A stretch of DNA of 15,000 nucleotides. It comes from Penaeus vannamei (lineage: Eukaryota > Arthropoda > Malacostraca > Decapoda > Penaeidae). How positions within the stretch are numbered: the first letter of the stretch is position 1; each line of letters begins with the position of its first letter. The notes beneath the pieces are model-generated. The model was not told the DNA's origin. It worked only from the letters and a program-made list of their open reading frames with translations, and did no database searches. The DNA lies in the NCBI RefSeq assembly GCF_042767895.1, contig NC_091576.1:33075122-33090121 (forward strand), given 5' to 3'. Both the position numbers and the translations under genes were made by a program. Shown piece after piece: positions 1-9,075 of this stretch.

Positions 1-119
1 TAAATATAAAATAAACATTCATATACAAATATACCATACATACACATATACATCACTCCAATGTAATACGATAATAATTCTTAAACAACAATCAACCAAT
101 AAATGACCACATGGTAAAA

Positions 120-120
<1 letters not shown>

Positions 121-174
<54 letters not shown>

Positions 175-187
175 ACACATACAAAGT
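121..187. repeat. (AC)n microsatellite
   Basis: About 24 uninterrupted AC units are followed by two TACACACACA variants. Confidence 0.98.
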
Positions 188-489
188 ATAAACTAAATAA
201 AACTTTATGAACTGTCCTCTTTGTGCCTTAAAGTTTCTTAGAAAAAAAGTCTTAAAACTAAAACATTTGTACAAACGATATTCTTTAGACTTCCTACCTG
301 TATCCTGCGACCCATTGTCATCTCCAAGTAGAACTCCCTGTACCATAACTGAGAAAGGTCACAGCAAAACTGGAGTGTTTCTGTTGAGGAGAGACAAGGT
401 CAAGATTGGTGAATGATCATAATACTAATCATGGTGATTTTGTAATAATTACAACAAAAACAAAACAACAATGCTATGAGAGAAGGGGG

Positions 490-852
<363 letters not shown>

Positions 853-975
853 GAGGAAAAAAGAGGCAGTGCCCGAAGGAGTCGTTCATTCATGAGAGAG
901 AAAGACAGAGAGAGAGAGAGAGAAAGCAAGAGAAAAAGAGAAAGAAAGAAAGGAAAACAGAGAGAGAGAGAGAGT
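853..975. repeat. Degenerate GA/GAAA-rich purine tract
   Basis: This is a mixed GA, GAAA and GGAAA purine run, interrupted by a short unique piece at 866-893. Confidence 0.85.
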
Positions 976-1046
976 AATAAACTTAGAAAGTATGAGGGAC
1001 ATGCTTCCCTCAATTTGACAACATTAGACAAACTCTAAAATATTAC

Positions 1047-1217
1047 CGCTAAAGTTCAACAAATATGTCCAGAAAAAGGAGGTCTTGTGGAATTCATCAA
1101 TCTGGCAGAGGTGCTGGCCGTCCAGTTCCTTGCGCAGGGTTTTCTTGCCTCCTGATTTATCCGAAATCAGAGATTCCAGCATGGTGCGCACCATGTATAA
1201 CTGTGTTGAGGAAGGGC
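1047..1217 (-). CDS. CYFIP: CYFIP coding exon 10 (residues 550-606 and one base of codon 607)
   Basis: The acceptor is CGCAG (1219-1218) and the donor G|GTAATA. The exon encodes GPSSTQLYMVRTMLESLI, SDKSGGKKTLRKELDGQHLC and FHKTSFFWTYLLNFS. By homology the next codon is the aspartate beginning the segment D-T-L-Q-K-C-C, which must lie in an exon beyond the left edge; I could not find it in bases 1-1046. Reading straight through the donor gives a nonconserved tail and a stop. Confidence 0.95.
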
Positions 1218-4200
1218 CTGCGAGGAAATTCATTGAATAAATTAATAATGTTCAACCATCAATAATCAGCTACCTGGAAATTGCAAAATAAAAACAATAC
1301 ACACTCAAACATAGTTTTATACCCTCTTGCACAACCTGATTTCTCATAAAATCTTACCCATTAAAAGGGAAACCCAAAAGTATCATTGTAAAACAACTCA
1401 CCAACATTCCTTCTTAGCACCTTGATCTCAAAGCCGTTGTCAGGGTCCTTCTTGCCCTTGAGGGCAGGGTCATCTGGGGGTTCCATTCCCTTCACCCAGT
1501 CAGCACTTGTCTCACGCACCGACACCAAGATCCTATTCATTCAGTCAGAGTTGTTAAAATGTGGAGATTATTTATATAATCATTATCAAAAATATCAATA
1601 TTATTATTACAATCATTATTATCACTATCATCTTTATGACTATAGCTACAATCAATATAATCATTATACTTATCATTATCTGCATTACCATGAATATCAT
1701 CCTGAAGATTTTGAAGGAAGGAATATGCTTATTTTCTGTATGGTTTTAAGGTTATGGCAATCATTTATTTTTCTATAATTGGAGATAACTACTTCATTGA
1801 ACTTTCTGCAGCCAAGGCAACTGCAAATGATATCTAAATCCCAGAGAACTGAACTTACTGAACAAGAAATACGTTTCTGAAAACACCCACAAAATATCAA
1901 ATTAACAGATCTGTACCTACATTCAGAAACAACTGGGAAAATTCCATCTAGTCTGTACTTGAGTGGCTAATATCTGAGGAATTGTTGGAGTAATCTTCAA
2001 TAACACTGTAATCTTTATGAACGATGCCATCACCATGACCAAATACAGCAAAAAATCTTTCTCTGCTTGCATCAAACTTCCCTAACACAGGTACAACTTA
2101 CGTCCTCAAGAGTTCCTTCTTGTTCTTGATGGCCTTACGCAGGGGGTCCCTTAGGGTGAGCTGCACGAAATCTTGCATCTCTTGGTAGATGTTGCGCCGT
2201 ATTGAGTCAAGGAATACAGTCTCCATGCGGGCCATTAAGACTTGCAGGCCTTTAATCATCGCAATGACTTCGATAAGGGCAAACTTTTCTTCATCAGTGT
2301 AATTGTACCGTGTGGCCTGGAAACATGATTGAAAGTTACAAGTCATTCCAGAATTACCAAGTCAATAAATAAATATGATATGTAATGTAAGATACGTAAA
2401 GAAGAAACATGGATGAAGATGAAGAAATTGGAAACCACAAGACACCCCAACACCAAAAAAAAAAACAAAAAAATCTAAACAAACCCTTTCATATTCTTCT
2501 GCATCAGCTGGGCACTGGTTATTGGAGTGGTGGTCAGTAGGATGCAGTAGTTTCCAAGAATAAAGCTCTGTGACAACGCTTGTCCATTCACTGAGGAGCT
2601 GCAGGCCGCGGAGGGCGAGGTCTGCTATGTCTTTATTCTCTGCATCTGTGCGTGCTGTTTCCTTATATGTTGTGATGACCTTTGTAGAGATGGAGAGTAA
2701 AGTTTTAAAGAAATCAATCACAAGAAATCTTCAAAGGATATCTATTACAAAGAGAAAGAAAAAAAATTAACTGAACATTAAATTTTTTTATGTAACCATT
2801 ATAAATCTGGTATCTTTCACTTATCAAATTTTCCCCACTGCACCCCTCTTCCCTGTATTTTGGTAACACTTGAAATGTATTTAATTAATTTTTTCCTATT
2901 CTGAAAAACATATCCCTTATCAAAATCAGAACTCAAATCTTATACCCTTTACTTTATCCCACCAACTGAATTCATGACAGTTAAAGTCATCTTCACAATA
3001 ATCTACTTGCGAATCCCTTTTTCCCACAACCACATACCTCATTGCTGTATCTTGCTAACTCTGAGATATATTTGATGTGTTCATCCCTAATGCGTGGTAA
3101 ATGACACATCAGGTCTGCCTGTGGGCTAGTGGTTGATGCACTGCATAGAGGCCACATTTTGGCATCAAAGTTCTTGCTCCTCTTTATATAATTGAAAGGT
3201 GCAATCTGCATGTCACCAAACAGTGGAACAACCTCTAGGTTCTGCAAAGTAAATGTTGATTAGGGTGCTTGAAATTCTTGCTGATTGTGAACTATTCTGA
3301 AAGCAATTACTTACAATGCCACCAATCACACTTAGGTCCTCATGGAAGATATCAGCAGTTATAGCATTTATCAATAAAGAACTTCTCGACAAAATAGCAA
3401 TAACAACTGCCACCTCTTCAAAATTACCTTAAAGATCTTATCAATCTTGTCCAACTTAATCTTCTTCTTCTGGTCGAGTTTATTGATGTTACAAATGTCT
3501 GAGTCGATGAGGAAGAGACCAAATCCCATCACCTTGACCAGCATCTGCTTTTCTTTGGGTGTCAAGTACATGCGGTTCTCAAACATGTGCACTGAGATGT
3601 TGACAACATCGCCTGTAGGGAAAATGAAAAAATATTTAGAAAAATCATGATATGAGAAACTAAGGGCGTCATCTTCTTTTTCTTAGACCCGGAACATCAG
3701 GACTTAGGGGGAGGGATGTCACAGATTGCTGAGTGGCTAGTAGGTATGCCACTGCTAGGCACAAAAGGTGTGGTGAAAATGTCCTACACCACAGACTATG
3801 CACAGCGCTGTCAGAATCACATCCAAAATGTGTATATAATTGAGCTGCTACTTCTCTCTTTCTCTCTGCCTCTCTCTCTTACTCTCACACTCGCTCTCTT
3901 ACTCTCACACTCGCTCTCTTACTCTCACACTCACTCCCTTACTCTCACACTCACTCTCTTACTCTCACACTCACTCTCTTACTCTCACACTCACTCCCTT
4001 ACTCTCACACTGATCCCTGCCTTACAAGAACACATCAAAAATAGCATTCGGAACGGCTGACATATTCAACCAGTACAGAAGATTAAAGGACTGAATCTAC
4101 AGCAACACTTACAAAGGAGGTCCTCATATGAAGGAATTGCTGTTAGCTTCTCTTTGAGGGTATCCCTGATCTTGTTCTGTGTGGCCAGGAACATAGATAG

Positions 4201-4663
4201 ATTCTGTGACTCCTGTAGAGACTGGGTATCACTCATCACCTTGAGGAACTGCGCGGCTCTGTAAAATCATTTTGTAAGTGAACTGCGCGGCTCTGTAAAA
4301 TCATTTTGTAATAACCTTGATAATGTCTATGGTTCAACCCACTAGCGACGGTACACTAACATTAAAAGGATCTGTTTTACAGCATAGTAAGTTCCTCTTA
4401 ACGCGATTCACTTACAAGCACTATAAATCTATCTAATACATATAAACAGTGTACAAAAAATGAAAAAGTATATTGGCATTTCTACTGAAAGTAACATTTT
4501 CTCAAAATTTCCAGATTGTCTGTTATAATCTTTAGCAAAAGTTCTGCACATTCCTAATAATCTAATCATTAGTACTCCAATACTCTAATCAAAGTACCAG
4601 ATCAATGTTGACATCCAATGCATTTGATTATAACCACAAATACTCTGTCAATCCCCTACAAAA

Positions 4664-4754
<91 letters not shown>

Positions 4755-4848
4755 TATATATATAATATATATATATATACATATATAGACATATATATAT
4801 GATATATATATATACATATATATACATATATATATAATATATATATAT

Positions 4849-4899
<51 letters not shown>

Positions 4900-6017
4900 G
4901 ATAATTAGTAATGTTAAAAAAATAAACAAATATATTTATATTATATATACATATATAAATAAATAGAAAGGGATCTCAGACTCTCTTCTGTACCATAAAT
5001 TCCATCAAGCAGAATATCCACAACATTAAACTGTCTCACCTTCTGTACGTTGAGTAGTCATTCTTCACACTCGACTTCATGTTCTTCAATTCGTCGAGGA
5101 CAGCAAACATGTTGATGAATTTGCCAAGCGTGAGGAGATAGGCTTCAGACACAAAGTCCTTTCGCTTCTCTTGGTGACAGAGTCGCTTGATTTGGTTGCA
5201 GAATACATCAATGGCTTTCCTCTGTTGATAGCAAAAGGTTGATTATTATTTGTGCTTAATCTCTTATTGACACTGGAATGGAATTACTTTTTTCTTCTTT
5301 CTTTCTTTCTTTAACTGCAAAAACACACACAGACACAGATGCAGACACATACAAAAAATAATCCACAAATACCAACAACAAAATATTCACACCTATAGGC
5401 ACATTTACATTGAGATTACCTGGAAATTCATGAACTTTGTCAACTTCTTTACTTCATCTGACAGAACCTTCACCGTTTTCTCGTAAATTTCCACACGATT
5501 TGGCTGCTCATTTGACTTTGGTTGGGGGATGGCACGAGAACAGCACCGCCAAGTGTATAGCATAACCGCATGATTTTCACCCTCTTCTAATAATTTATTC
5601 TGAAACAAGAAAACTCTATTTGATACACTGGTGACTTTTAATTCTTTTTAATGCATAAAAAAGGCAGGAAATTAATCTCAAAAATTCTTAAATAGCTTAT
5701 CAAAAAACTTTGTGTGTAACATCATTTAGTTTAGAATATTTTACTGTCCTTATAAGTTTAACAATCAATATTGATTAAATCTACACAATAATTATGACTC
5801 AACACACCAATTCTGCATGGGTAGCTGCTTCCTCCATGTACTTCGCCACCCCTGTCACATAGGCCATGCGGTCTTCAAAGTTGGTGTCGAAGTTGGCCGT
5901 GTAGACCACCGAGCATGCCTGTGCCTCGATGACTGGCTGCTGGTCTGGCAGCGGCAAGTCATCAAGGACGTCAACATTGCTGAGGGCATCAGTGATGGTC
6001 ACACGCTCACCAGCCAT
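1047..6017 (-). CDS. CYFIP: CYFIP/Sra-1 (WAVE regulatory complex subunit), 5' half, ten coding exons
   Basis: CYFIP/Sra-1 pairs with Nap1 in the cytoplasmic WAVE regulatory complex. It receives Rac1-GTP signals and releases WAVE to activate Arp2/3-driven actin branching; vertebrate CYFIP1 also binds FMRP and eIF4E. Spliced in silico, the ten exons give 606 codons plus one base with no internal stop, and they match the fly and human proteins from the start codon on. Landmarks are LPLPDQQP near residue 22, the AVMLYTWRCCSRAIPQPKSN block in the second exon, KDFVSEAYLLTLGKFINMFA in the third, VVPLFGDMQIAPFNYIKRSK in the sixth, and GPSSTQLYMVRTMLESLI in the tenth. Residues about 60-300 are the Rac1-binding domain (CYRIA/CYRIB type, formerly DUF1394); the FragX_IP family region begins near 385. 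Family members are about 1250-1300 residues, so the C-terminal half, including the WAVE VCA-contact surface and the second Rac site, lies beyond the left edge. Identity is certain; splice borders are predictions without RNA. Confidence 0.96.
1402..1532 (-). CDS. CYFIP: CYFIP coding exon 9 (residues 506-549 and one base of codon 550)
   Basis: This short 131-nt exon encodes ILVSVRETSADWVKGMEPPD, DPALKGKKDPDNGFEIKV and LRRNV, matching the fly segment that ends in LNVGPSSTQ. The donor is G|GTGAGT. The acceptor (ATGAATAG) has a poor pyrimidine tract, yet the split codon AC|G for Thr joins exactly to exon 8, and G|GC for Gly joins to exon 10. Confidence 0.93.
1533..2101 (-). other. CYFIP intron between coding exons 8 and 9
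   Basis: This 569-bp A+T-rich intron contains an ATT/ATC-rich imperfect trinucleotide patch at about 1575-1690. I see nothing else in it. Confidence 0.8.
1575..1690. repeat. Imperfect (ATT/ATC)n trinucleotide patch
   Basis: Irregular runs of attatt, atcatt and cattatc fill the segment. They yield Ile/Tyr-rich frames on the plus strand that are not genes. Confidence 0.75.
2102..2316 (-). CDS. CYFIP: CYFIP coding exon 8 (residues 435-505 and two bases of codon 506)
   Basis: The acceptor is TTTCCAG and the donor AC|GTAAGT, both strong; the exon has 215 nt. It encodes ATRYNYTDEEKFALIEVIAM, IKGLQVLMARMETVFLDSIR, then VQLTLRDPLRKAIKNKKELL. This is one of the best-conserved parts of the FragX_IP region in animals. 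A bordering 168-bp intron separates it from exon 7. Confidence 0.95.
2485..2679 (-). CDS. CYFIP: CYFIP coding exon 7 (residues 370-434)
   Basis: Sixty-five codons encode VITTYKETARTDAENKDIAD, then LALRGLQLLSEWTSVVTELY, SWKLLHPTDH and AEEYER. Phase is 0 at both ends. Both splice sites are weak: the acceptor is AAAG rather than a pyrimidine-AG, and the donor is AGG|GTTTGT. They are nevertheless the only GT/AG choices that keep the conserved protein continuous with the exons on either side. Confidence 0.92.
2680..3037 (-). other. CYFIP intron between coding exons 6 and 7
   Basis: This is a 358-bp A+T-rich intron with no repeat or motif that I can support. Confidence 0.85.
3038..3241 (-). CDS. 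CYFIP: CYFIP coding exon 6 (residues 302-369)
   Basis: Sixty-eight codons lie between TTTGCAG and GAG|GTATGT, phase 0 at both ends. The exon begins NLEVVPLFGDMQIAPFNYIK and ends HIKYISELARYSNE. The middle (WPLCSASTTSPQADLMCHLP) is the arthropod version of a loop that differs in vertebrates. The stretch links the Rac1-binding domain to the FragX_IP region. Confidence 0.95.
3428..3612 (-). CDS. CYFIP: CYFIP coding exon 5 (residues 240-301)
   Basis: The acceptor CCCTACAG is followed by the last two bases of codon 240; the donor is AAG|GTAATT in phase 0. The product includes DVVNISVHMFENRMYLTPKE, then MLVKVMGFGLFLIDSDICNI and NKLDQKKKIKLDKIDKIFK. The last part follows the Drosophila wording and differs from the human protein. 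The exon's end coincides roughly with the end of the N-terminal Rac1-binding domain of the family. Confidence 0.95.
3686..4011 (+). mobile_element. Possible degenerate tRNA-derived SINE with simple-repeat tail
   Basis: Bases about 3686-3835 are richer in GC than the rest of the intron. They include gattgctgagtggctagtag, which resembles a Leu/Ser-type tRNA 5' half with an A-box-like core. A weak B-box-like ggtgaaaatgtcc follows. The segment then passes into CT-rich DNA and a 20-bp minisatellite, a layout typical of SINEs with a repeat tail. I see no clear target-site duplication and cannot compare copies. Confidence 0.3.
3881..4011. repeat. 20-bp minisatellite, about 6.5 copies
   Basis: The unit ACTCTCACACTCRCTCYCTT starts at 3881, 3901, 3921, 3941, 3961 and 3981, with a partial copy at 4001. 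The variable positions alternate (G,G,A,A,A,A and T,T,C,T,T,C), so the array probably grew by duplicating multi-unit blocks. Confidence 0.95.
4113..4258 (-). CDS. CYFIP: CYFIP coding exon 4 (residues 191-239 and one base of codon 240)
   Basis: The exon encodes AAQFLKVMSDTQSLQESQNL, SMFLATQNKIRDTLKEKL and TAIPSYEDLL, a close match to the fly protein. The donor T|GTAAGTGT is strong. The acceptor used to keep frame is ACAG at 4260-4259, but an identical acceptor lies 34 bp upstream because of a tandem duplication (4246-4311). Splicing to the upstream copy would insert 34 nt, shift the frame and reach a TGA after 20 further codons. I chose 4258 as the exon start because only it joins the frame of exon 3 to the conserved sequence. 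Confidence 0.93.
4246..4311. repeat. 34-bp perfect tandem duplication over the exon 4 acceptor
   Basis: A 32-base identical block occurs at 4246-4277 and 4280-4311, a 34-bp period. It contains the last intron bases, the acceptor AG and the first 13 bases of CYFIP coding exon 4, so two identical acceptors stand 34 bp apart. Confidence 0.97.
4259..5039 (-). other. CYFIP intron between coding exons 3 and 4
   Basis: The 781-bp intron contains the duplicated acceptor at its 3' end and a long (AT)n tract. The remaining 4312-4665 and 4961-5039 are A+T-rich, with nothing recognised. Confidence 0.85.
4666..4960. repeat. (AT)n / (ATAC) tract, about 295 bp
   Basis: An uninterrupted (AT)n of about 80 bp (to about 4746) is followed by AT runs broken by AATA, TACATA, TAGACATA and TGATA, another pure AT run near 4853-4896, and a degenerate end. 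It is fully self-complementary and can extrude as a cruciform. Tyr-Ile frames in it are artefacts. Confidence 0.97.
5040..5221 (-). CDS. CYFIP: CYFIP coding exon 3 (residues 131-190 and two bases of codon 191)
   Basis: The acceptor is CAACAG|AGG and the donor AGAAG|GTGAGA. The exon is 182 nt long and ends after two bases of an arginine codon. It encodes RKAIDVFCNQIKRLCH, the near-invariant KDFVSEAYLLTLGKFINMFA and VLDELKNMKSSVKNDYSTYR. By alignment, Ser180 sits where human CYFIP1 has Cys179, and the split Arg191 matches human Arg190. Both human residues are reported in the Rac1 A-site contact; Drosophila also has Ser at the first position. Confidence 0.95.
5290..5355. repeat. Short (TTTC)n and imperfect (AC)n
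   Basis: A TTTC run at about 5290-5313 is followed by acacacacagacacagatgc-type sequence in the intron after coding exon 2. Confidence 0.8.
5420..5599 (-). CDS. CYFIP: CYFIP coding exon 2 (residues 71-130)
   Basis: The exon runs between a TTTCAG acceptor (5601-5600) and a CAG|GTAATC donor, phase 0 on both sides, giving exactly 60 codons. It encodes NKLLEEGENH, then the highly conserved block around AVMLYTWRCCSRAIPQPKSN and EQPNRVEIYEKTV. It lies within the N-terminal Rac1-binding domain. The preceding intron is 208 bp and the following one 198 bp; the latter contains a short TTTC run and an imperfect (AC)n. Confidence 0.95.
5808..6017 (-). CDS. CYFIP: CYFIP coding exon 1 (residues 1-70), with start codon
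   Basis: The ATG at 6017-6015 begins MAGERVTITDALSNVDVLDD, which aligns with the N termini of fly and human CYFIP. The ATG has G at -3 and G at +4, a good initiation context. Only 7 nt of leader (6018-6024) precede it. Before that is a strong acceptor: a pyrimidine-rich run ending TTAG at 6025-6026, so the 5' UTR continues in an upstream exon. The exon ends in HAEL at a GTGTGT donor (5807), phase 0. It holds the conserved segments LPLPDQQP and ANFDTNFEDR. Confidence 0.95.
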
Positions 6018-6024
6018 CCCGACG
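6018..6024 (-). other. Leader remnant (5' UTR) in coding exon 1
   Basis: Seven bases separate the splice acceptor from the ATG. This shows that the transcript has at least one further upstream, largely noncoding exon. Confidence 0.75.
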
Positions 6025-6627
6025 CTAACAGGAAACAAGGGAGAGAAATGAAATACTTAAAGTAAGGTACAGATAGAAATCATGGACTATGCACCCACAG
6101 CCTATCAATTAATAGGCAGGGGATAAAAGGAGATCAAGCAGTATTTTCTCTCTTTCCAACTCTCAAATATCCAATTGACCAATAACTTCTATAAAATTCC
6201 AATAAGTAAATCCTTTCACAAAAACTTCCAAAGAGTGGATGAAAGATTCCTACATCAAGATATTCCGTTCCACTACTTATATATGAAAATATACATAATC
6301 CTAAAAATATAGAAGGAATGAAGTTGACATTCTGAATCTTCTATGAAGAGTATCATCAAGATCTAGGCATGCAAAGCATACATTTGTCCTCTCCATTCCT
6401 TTAACAAATTTCATGTGAACACCATGTATAATGAGCAATTCCTCCCTTTAGTACTAGTGCAACATAAATATCTCTGACCTATATTATACAAAGAAGGGAA
6501 TGGAAACATATAAAAAATACATTGTCACTTTCCCTCAGCCAATCAGAAAATAACATACATCCAGTTGTCCAAATTGTTGACCTTAGGTCACTGGCATGAA
6601 CCTTAAAAAGGAATAAAGAGGTTAATC

Positions 6628-6807
6628 TGGCCTATATAAACAGTGTACAAAATCCATCACATGTAATGTAGTGTACATAAGCTCTGGATAATGAAAATTT
6701 AGGAAATTTGGTGCACTTGCAGACTTCTGACCTAACTCTTCCAAGAGAAAATCTATGAGACTCAATTCATCGCCAATCTTTATCATGGCGTAGATACCAA
6801 AATATTT
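6628..6807 (-). other. Cryptic exon-like open frame on the CYFIP strand
   Basis: A textbook acceptor (a run of ten T, then CCTATAG at 6814-6808) is followed by 59 open codons and a TAA on the minus strand. The first part reads KYFGIYAMIKIGDELSLIDF then LLEELG; the later part looks less protein-like. A weak donor GTCAG follows the LLEEL stretch. I do not recognise a protein family. It may be an alternative or decayed exon, or chance. Confidence 0.25.
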
Positions 6808-8429
6808 CTATAGGAAAAAAAAAAGCCATTCTTTGCTCATAACTCTGAATACAAATGTGTAATAAAAAGAAGAAAAAGAAGAAGAAAAGATAAGTGAGTA
6901 TGAGTCAAAATTCATGATAATTCTGCCAAATGAAACATTTCCTTGTTCTTTGTCTTGACATGAAATTCTACTTCAGGATATTCACAATGCCTGAATACAT
7001 AATGAGAAAAAAATAATTCTCACGATGAAGTGATATTGAATGCCAATTAGATATCTTGCGCATACTAAATACATGTGACAAGCCGAGCACCTTGCTATTT
7101 GGGGGTAACTGCTACTCATCTCACTTGAGATAATCCAGCATCACACTAGAGGTAATATGAGATTTAACAGAAGATATAACTCTGAGGTATACTGACTAAA
7201 AATTCTAAAAGTTCTGTGATTTTAGAAAAGCTGTATGAACTTCTTAACATAAGTTAAAGAAAAAAAGAAAAAGAAAAATCATTATGAAAAAAGCATACAT
7301 CCCAACAACAGTTACAAGCATTATAACTGTAATGGAATAAAAGACAGGATATATAATCAACAAATTAATAAAAAAGGTGACAACACTATCTAGCAAATAA
7401 CTAGGCAAATAAAGAAGTACATAAGTAAAATACAAATGTACAAGAGCTAATTAAATCTTGAAAAAAAGAAAGAAAAAGCGATGCTACTAAAAGCCTATGA
7501 ACACTTCTCAATCACGTTCAAATATACTCGCAAATCTCAACATCATAATAAGTGCATTCTGAAAAAGAAAGATAATAAACAGAAAAGTAAATAAATAAAG
7601 AGAATAAAGAACAATAAGTTTGTGATAGGCAGCAATGTACTATAACATATAAAAATGTGTAAACATATTCATCTATAATTTTGGATGCAGCAAATAAAAA
7701 GCTAGCTTTGATCATTGTTTCATTTCATATATTGAACTATATATACTTTAATATCATCAAAATAACTTTATTAGATATACCAGCTGAAACATTCTCACCA
7801 AATGTCAGTGATCATCTTTTCCTTTCATGGAAAAAAAATATATATATTTCTTTTAATATACAAACACAGAACATTGCCAATGACCTAAACATTTTTTATT
7901 TTGAAAATACAATTCTGCAGACGGTCTGGGTATCAAGAAACAAAATTTTCAAGAGACATTTTCCAGTCCCACAGGTTAAGCACATTTTCCTTCAGTGGTA
8001 ATTTTATGCTTGCGTATTGTTTTAACAATCAATCATCTTGTTTGAGAATAAAAAAAAAGGATTTAGTCCCCAAAATGTAAGTATGATAAGATCTTTTTTT
8101 TTTATACAGTGCAACAGTTCAACTGCGTTACTGGGGGCTTGTAATTCATTAAAAAATATAGATTTTCTATCACTTTGCTTGCATACCAGAATCACTGCAT
8201 GATGAAACTTTTTTCATGACAGCAACTTCTGACAATAAGCTGTTTTTATTTGGTCATATGAATTGTAATTTTTCTGTACTCCCAAGAAAAAAAGAGACTG
8301 AAAGAGAACCAAAGAAACATAAGGGGAAATAAGGAGCAAAATATATGCATGGAAAAACAGCTGATAAATGTGCAACTCTTTAGAAATATGAGCTTATAAA
8401 TAAGGAAGCAGTTCAAAAAAGACCAACCT

Positions 8430-8760
8430 TCTTGTGTTCTTGGCCATGAAGTTTGTGAGAGTTTGCCGCACCCTCTTCTTCATTCTCTTCATGTCCAACA
8501 AACACACTTGTTGGGATGAACTTGCGGCAGCGAAAGTTCATGAACTCAAGAATCACTTAGGCTTATGTAGCATGACTGTCATCTACAGTTGTGACTGGTG
8601 CAAGTTTTGCCTCAAGAGTGGAATGCATGCTACTCTCAGGGAACACAGTCTTTTGAGACTTTCTATGTGGACACACAATCAAGAAGATAATGATAACCAT
8701 AAAAAAAAAGAAAGAATGAAAGAAAGAAAAAAAAAAAAAATTGAGCAGACTCACTCACTC
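8430..8760 (-). other. GC-raised island with exon-like signals in the long intron
   Basis: Bases 8430-8660 are clearly richer in G+C than their surroundings. On the minus strand a pyrimidine-rich run and CCACATAG acceptor (just above 8662) leads into an open stretch including KTVFPESSMHSTLEAKLAPV before a TAA. Further on, two other frames stay open through 8545-8430, one with a very basic segment (MKRMKKRVRQTLTNFMAK) and one acidic. The plus strand also has a 129-codon frame from 8434. No family is recognised. It may be a degraded gene piece, an unannotated exon or a conserved noncoding element. Confidence 0.25.
8700..8742. repeat. A-rich AAAG patch
   Basis: Runs of A with interspersed AAAG and GAAAG lie next to the 8430-8660 island. 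Confidence 0.8.
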
Positions 8761-9023
8761 TCTCACCCTCTCCATCTATTTTCCTTACTCCCTTGCATAG
8801 TACAGAAAAGGCTGTGCATTTAGTATCAACTAAACTTACTAAAGTCTTTAAAAGCTAAAGCCACAAGAGGCATATGATGAAAATTATCTACAAGTGTTTA
8901 CGTGACTGAACAGCAACCGATTCTCGAACAAATTACAAATCTACAGTCACAGTACTTCTCTAGCAATGCCTGTACATGTGTCACAGCTAATCATTAATTA
9001 AGGCATTTCACTGCAAGTCATGC

Positions 9024-9075
9024 TAAAGAAAGAAAGAAAGAAAGAAAAGAGAAAGAAAGGAAAAAAAAAAAAATA
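9024..9075. repeat. (AAAG)n microsatellite with poly-A end
   Basis: About six AAAG units degenerate into gaaaggaaaa and a run of A. Confidence 0.9.

Larger units (their letters stand above)
3613..4112 (-). other. CYFIP intron between coding exons 4 and 5
   Basis: This 500-bp intron is occupied mostly by a SINE-like unit and its CT-rich 20-bp minisatellite tail, described separately. Confidence 0.85.

Noticed and set aside
1422..1778. 118-codon plus-strand frame
   Set aside because: Its first part is antisense to CYFIP coding exon 9 and its second part is an ATT-rich repeat.
3881..4011. Regularly spaced repeats considered as a CRISPR array
   Set aside because: The 20-bp units abut with no spacers, and the DNA is clearly eukaryotic.
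3716..4060. Plus-strand frame ending in repeated SHTHSLTLTL-like units
   Set aside because: It covers the SINE-like unit and 20-bp minisatellite in an intron; there is no homology and it lies antisense to CYFIP.
4628..4929. Tyr-Ile frames on the minus strand
   Set aside because: They are (AT)n translation inside a CYFIP intron.
6018..6038. Upstream extension of the CYFIP frame to 6038
   Set aside because: It would start at TTG, not ATG, and runs through the splice acceptor at 6025-6026; ATG at 6017 matches the family N terminus.
7681..8001. 106-codon plus-strand frame
   Set aside because: The composition is A+T-rich and random-looking, with no domain, signal or splice support.
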